DNA from: Anaerolineae bacterium
GTDB taxonomy: Bacteria > Chloroflexota > Anaerolineae > B4-G1
DNA: 7,184 bases
Direction of reading: 5' to 3'
NCBI GenBank assembly: GCA_030612185.1
Contig: JAUWOI010000220.1
Location: 1-7,184 of the forward strand
In this document: in pieces, positions 5,537 to 7,184 of the stretch
How the letters are laid out: each line of letters begins with the position of its first letter
Numbering within the stretch: the first letter of the stretch is position 1
The notes under the pieces: generated by a model
What the model was told of the DNA's origin: nothing
What the model saw: the letters and a program-made list of their open reading frames with translations, nothing else
The model's database searches: none
Translations under genes and position numbers: made by a program

Positions 5537-5680
5537 CTCTTACCTCCTCAAGTTTTGGTTTTAGAAGACAAATCTGCCATCTTGCCTTCTTATATCTGGT
5601 CATAGTATGCCACAAACCCGTGTAGAGATTATGAAGAAGTGGGGGAAATGTGATGAACTTTTGCGAATGACACCTGACAC

Positions 5681-5709
5681 TTGCCCTCATATTCTATCAG
5701 TGCTACAAT
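5681..5709 (+). promoter_or_regulatory. Promoter of the glycine riboswitch-glyA transcript
   Basis: TTGCCC (5681-5686) and TACAAT (5704-5709) are separated by exactly 17 bp. Transcription would start near 5716, about 20 nt before the first riboswitch stem. The bases between this and the divergent membrane protein gene (5537-5680) show no gene; on the minus strand a weak TTGTGG / TATAAG pair with a 15-bp spacer (5579-5604) could serve that gene, but support is low. Confidence 0.6.
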
Positions 5710-5738
5710 ATCACACATTAGACTCATATCACTGCTAT

Positions 5739-5927
5739 GGGACGTGGGGGAGAGAACGCCTACAGGCGGGCACCGAAGGGGCAAGCCGGCGCGACAGGCT
5801 GATCGAGTCGGTGAAACTCTCAGGTCATAGGACCCTGCGTCTCGGCACCTCTGGAAAGCCCTTTGGGCACCGAAGGGGCAAGGCCCGTTAGCAATCGGGA
5901 GGAATCTCTCAGGTTGGTAGACAGGGG
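5739..5927 (+). ncRNA. Tandem glycine riboswitch
   Basis: Two glycine aptamers in a row sense glycine and control the downstream glyA. Both contain the conserved core GCACCGAAGGGGCAA (5770-5784 and 5867-5881) followed later by CTCTCAGG (5817-5824 and 5906-5913). Aptamer 1 (5739-5843): P1 GGGACG/CGTCTC, P2 GAGAG (5750-5754)/CTCTC (5817-5821), hairpin CGCC-taca-GGCG, and a long arm GCCGGC/GTCGGT. Aptamer 2 (5848-5927): P1 CCTCTG (5848-5853)/CAGGGG (5922-5927), hairpin GCCC-ttt-GGGC, and arm CCCG/CGGG. The linker is only about 4 nt, as usual for tandem forms. Aptamer 2 has GAAAG (5854-5858) where GAGAG is expected, leaving one A-C mismatch in P2. The last three bases of P1 overlap the terminator stem. 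Confidence 0.93.
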
Positions 5928-5963
5928 ATGCACAGCCAATTCTATTTGTGCATCCCATTTTTT
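5925..5963 (+). terminator. Intrinsic terminator / expression platform of the glycine riboswitch
   Basis: GGGATGCACA (5925-5934) pairs perfectly with TGTGCATCCC (5947-5956) across a 12-nt loop, followed by A and six T (5958-5963). The bottom GGG of the stem (5925-5927) is also the end of aptamer 2 P1. If glycine stabilises P1, the terminator keeps only ATGCACA/TGTGCAT, separated from the T-run, and should fail. This predicts an ON switch (inference). Confidence 0.9.
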
Positions 5964-6002
5964 GTCCTATCTGTCACTATCAATCAGAAGGAGTGTGCCC
6001 AA

Positions 6003-7184
6003 ATGCAGTCTATAACTCCAAATCACCGCTCTGACTTCCTCATCCGCGCCGACCTGGAGGAAGTCGCACCGTTCGTGGCCGATCTCATCCGCTGGGAGGA
6101 GGAGCGACAGGCCCGCAAACTCATCCTCATCCCCTCCGAATCCTACGCCCCCAGGGCCGTCCGCCAGGCGTTGGGCTCCGTCTTCCAGAATATCTACGCC
6201 GAGGGCTATCCCCCGCTGCGGATGACCCGCGCTCCTGAGGAGCGGCTGCGGGACGTGGCCTGGCAACTGGCCTTCTACCGCCGCTACGCCGACCGGCGCT
6301 TCTACAAGGGAGTGGACTACGTCCACTTCGTCGAATGCCTGGCCCAGCGGCGGTGCGCCCAACTTTTCGCCCACGGTTCCATCCGCCCCGAGCACATCCA
6401 CGTCAACGTCCAGCCCCTCTCCGGCTCGGCGGCCAACCTGGCCGTCTACTGGGCCTTGATGGAGCCGGGGGATACGCTGATGGGACTGGACCTTTTCCAG
6501 GGCGGCCACCTGACCCACGGCTCCGAGTTCAACATCTCCGGCCAGCGCTACCGGGTGGTCTCCTACGGCGTTGACCCCCGCACGGAGCAACTTGACTACG
6601 ACAGCATCCGCGACCTGGCGCTGGAGCACCGTCCGAAGGTGATCGTCGCCGGGTACACCTCCTATCCCTGGGCACCCGACTGGGAAGCCTTCCGCGCCAT
6701 CGCCGACGAGGTGGGAGCCTACCTGATGGCCGACATCTCCCACACCGCCGGGATGGCTGCCGCCGGCGTCTACCCCAACCCGGTGGGCCTCGCCCACGTG
6801 ACCACCTTCACCACCCATAAGACCATCTGTGGCCCCCGTGGCGCGGTGATCCTAACCACCGACGAGGAACTGGCCCAGACCATTGACATGGCGGTGTTCC
6901 CCGGCGAACAGGGCGGCCCCCACGTCAACAAGTTCGCAGCGCTGGCAGTCGCCTTCCAGATTGCTCAGACCGACCAGTTCCGCCAACTGCAGCGCCAGAT
7001 CGTCGCCAACGCTCAGGCTCTGGCAGAGGGGCTTCAGAAACGCGACCTGCGCCTGGCCTACGGCGGGACAGACACCCACCTCCTGTTGGTAGACCTGAAA
7101 TCCATCCCCACCAGTCCCTCCCCCCCGCTTCGGGGCGGCCAGGGCACAAATCCCTCCCCCCCGCTTCGGGGGGGCCGGGGGGGG
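6003..7184 (+). CDS. glyA: Serine hydroxymethyltransferase (partial at the window end)
   Basis: Cytosolic PLP enzyme interconverting serine + THF and glycine + methylene-THF. The start ATG has AAGGAG (5988-5993) 9 nt before it. Landmarks: LIPSES (42-47), YAEGYP (65-70), VNVQPLSGSAANLAVY, GGHLTHGS, the PLP pair Asp244/His247 (DISHTAGM), and Lys273 in TTHKTICGPRG, the Schiff-base lysine; the 29-residue Asp-Lys spacing equals that of E. coli GlyA. Between YAEGYP and YKGVDYVHFVE is an extra segment of about 30 residues (72-100) compared with E. coli, as I remember from a longer SHMT form of Chloroflexota and relatives. After THLLLVDLKSI (358-368), where the C-terminal domain should begin, the frame enters a 12-residue repeat (PSPPLRGG twice) encoded by a G/C palindromic repeat and leaves the window at residue 394. 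Controlled by the glycine riboswitch upstream. Confidence 0.95.
   Translation, partial: MQSITPNHRSDFLIRADLEEVAPFVADLIRWEEERQARKLILIPSESYAPRAVRQALGSVFQNIYAEGYPPLRMTRAPEERLRDVAWQLAFYRRYADRRFYKGVDYVHFVECLAQRRCAQLFAHGSIRPEHIHVNVQPLSGSAANLAVYWALMEPGDTLMGLDLFQGGHLTHGSEFNISGQRYRVVSYGVDPRTEQLDYDSIRDLALEHRPKVIVAGYTSYPWAPDWEAFRAIADEVGAYLMADISHTAGMAAAGVYPNPVGLAHVTTFTTHKTICGPRGAVILTTDEELAQTIDMAVFPGEQGGPHVNKFAALAVAFQIAQTDQFRQLQRQIVANAQALAEGLQKRDLRLAYGGTDTHLLLVDLKSIPTSPSPPLRGGQGTNPSPPLRGGRGG
7115..7184. repeat. 36-bp C-run/G-run palindromic repeat inside glyA, two copies
   Basis: Two copies with period 36 (7115 and 7151) share TCCCTCCCCCCCGCTTCGGGG. The second forms a perfect hairpin CCCCCCCG (7156-7163), loop CTT, CGGGGGGG (7167-7174). 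The period is 12 codons, so the glyA frame stays open and reads PSPPLRGG in each copy. Similar CCCTCCCCC-cgcttc-GGGG sequences are, from memory, intergenic repeats. The array continues to or past the window edge. Confidence 0.8.

Noticed and set aside
5607..5891. Plus-strand open frame of 94 codons upstream of glyA
   Set aside because: It is mostly the glycine riboswitch, whose conserved RNA motifs explain the sequence.
5967..6818. Minus-strand open frame of 283 codons
   Set aside because: It lies opposite glyA, whose family motifs and RBS are clear; the translation is Gly/Val/Asp-rich and low in recognisable motifs, typical of an antisense shadow in GC-rich coding DNA.
1..7184. tRNA or rRNA genes
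   Set aside because: No cloverleaf with TTCGA/GGTTC-type arms or rRNA-like sequence was seen by eye; the TTCGA at 3734 belongs to the repeat.

Overview
The window is a bacterial chromosomal stretch, GC-rich in its genes. Its gene style and the many low-complexity, palindromic intergenic repeats resemble Chloroflexota (Anaerolineae-like). That placement is inferred from pattern familiarity, mainly the long SHMT form and the style of the repeats; there is no rRNA or other marker gene to confirm it.

Left part (1-2005, + strand). An AT-richer leader with small repeats precedes a two-gene operon. It starts with a strong promoter (TTGACT, 17 bp, TAGTAT) carrying a perfect 13-bp inverted repeat. 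The first gene is a class II Fic protein (AMPylase-type) with a C-terminal excisionase-like helix-turn-helix. The second is a single-pass membrane protein whose start codon directly abuts the Fic stop. A third, tightly coupled reading frame opens with a perfect Shine-Dalgarno and an ATGA overlap, but is broken by an early in-frame TAG.

Middle part (1991-3930). A REP-associated tyrosine transposase (RAYT, HUH/Y1 type) is flanked by REP-like hairpins whose arms show compensatory changes. Convergent to it is a complete DegV-family fatty-acid-binding protein gene. Upstream of degV are two tandem arrays: four 21/22-bp units framed by a 30-bp direct repeat, then eight 8-bp units with a GGG run per unit on the minus strand.

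Right-middle part (3928-5536, - strand). A 5'-truncated EamA/DMT transporter remnant is fused in frame, behind a TAG stop, to the end of a class I SAM methyltransferase gene. A tandem 8-bp duplication lies exactly at the junction. Next come a 14-bp inverted repeat and a small two-TM, glycine/aromatic-rich membrane protein.

Right end (5537-7184, + strand). A promoter, a tandem glycine riboswitch and an intrinsic terminator precede glyA (serine hydroxymethyltransferase). The P1 stem of the second aptamer shares bases with the terminator stem, which predicts that glycine prevents termination. The glyA reading frame runs off the window through two in-frame copies of a C-run/G-run palindromic repeat, which appears to have invaded the gene between its PLP domain and its C-terminal domain.
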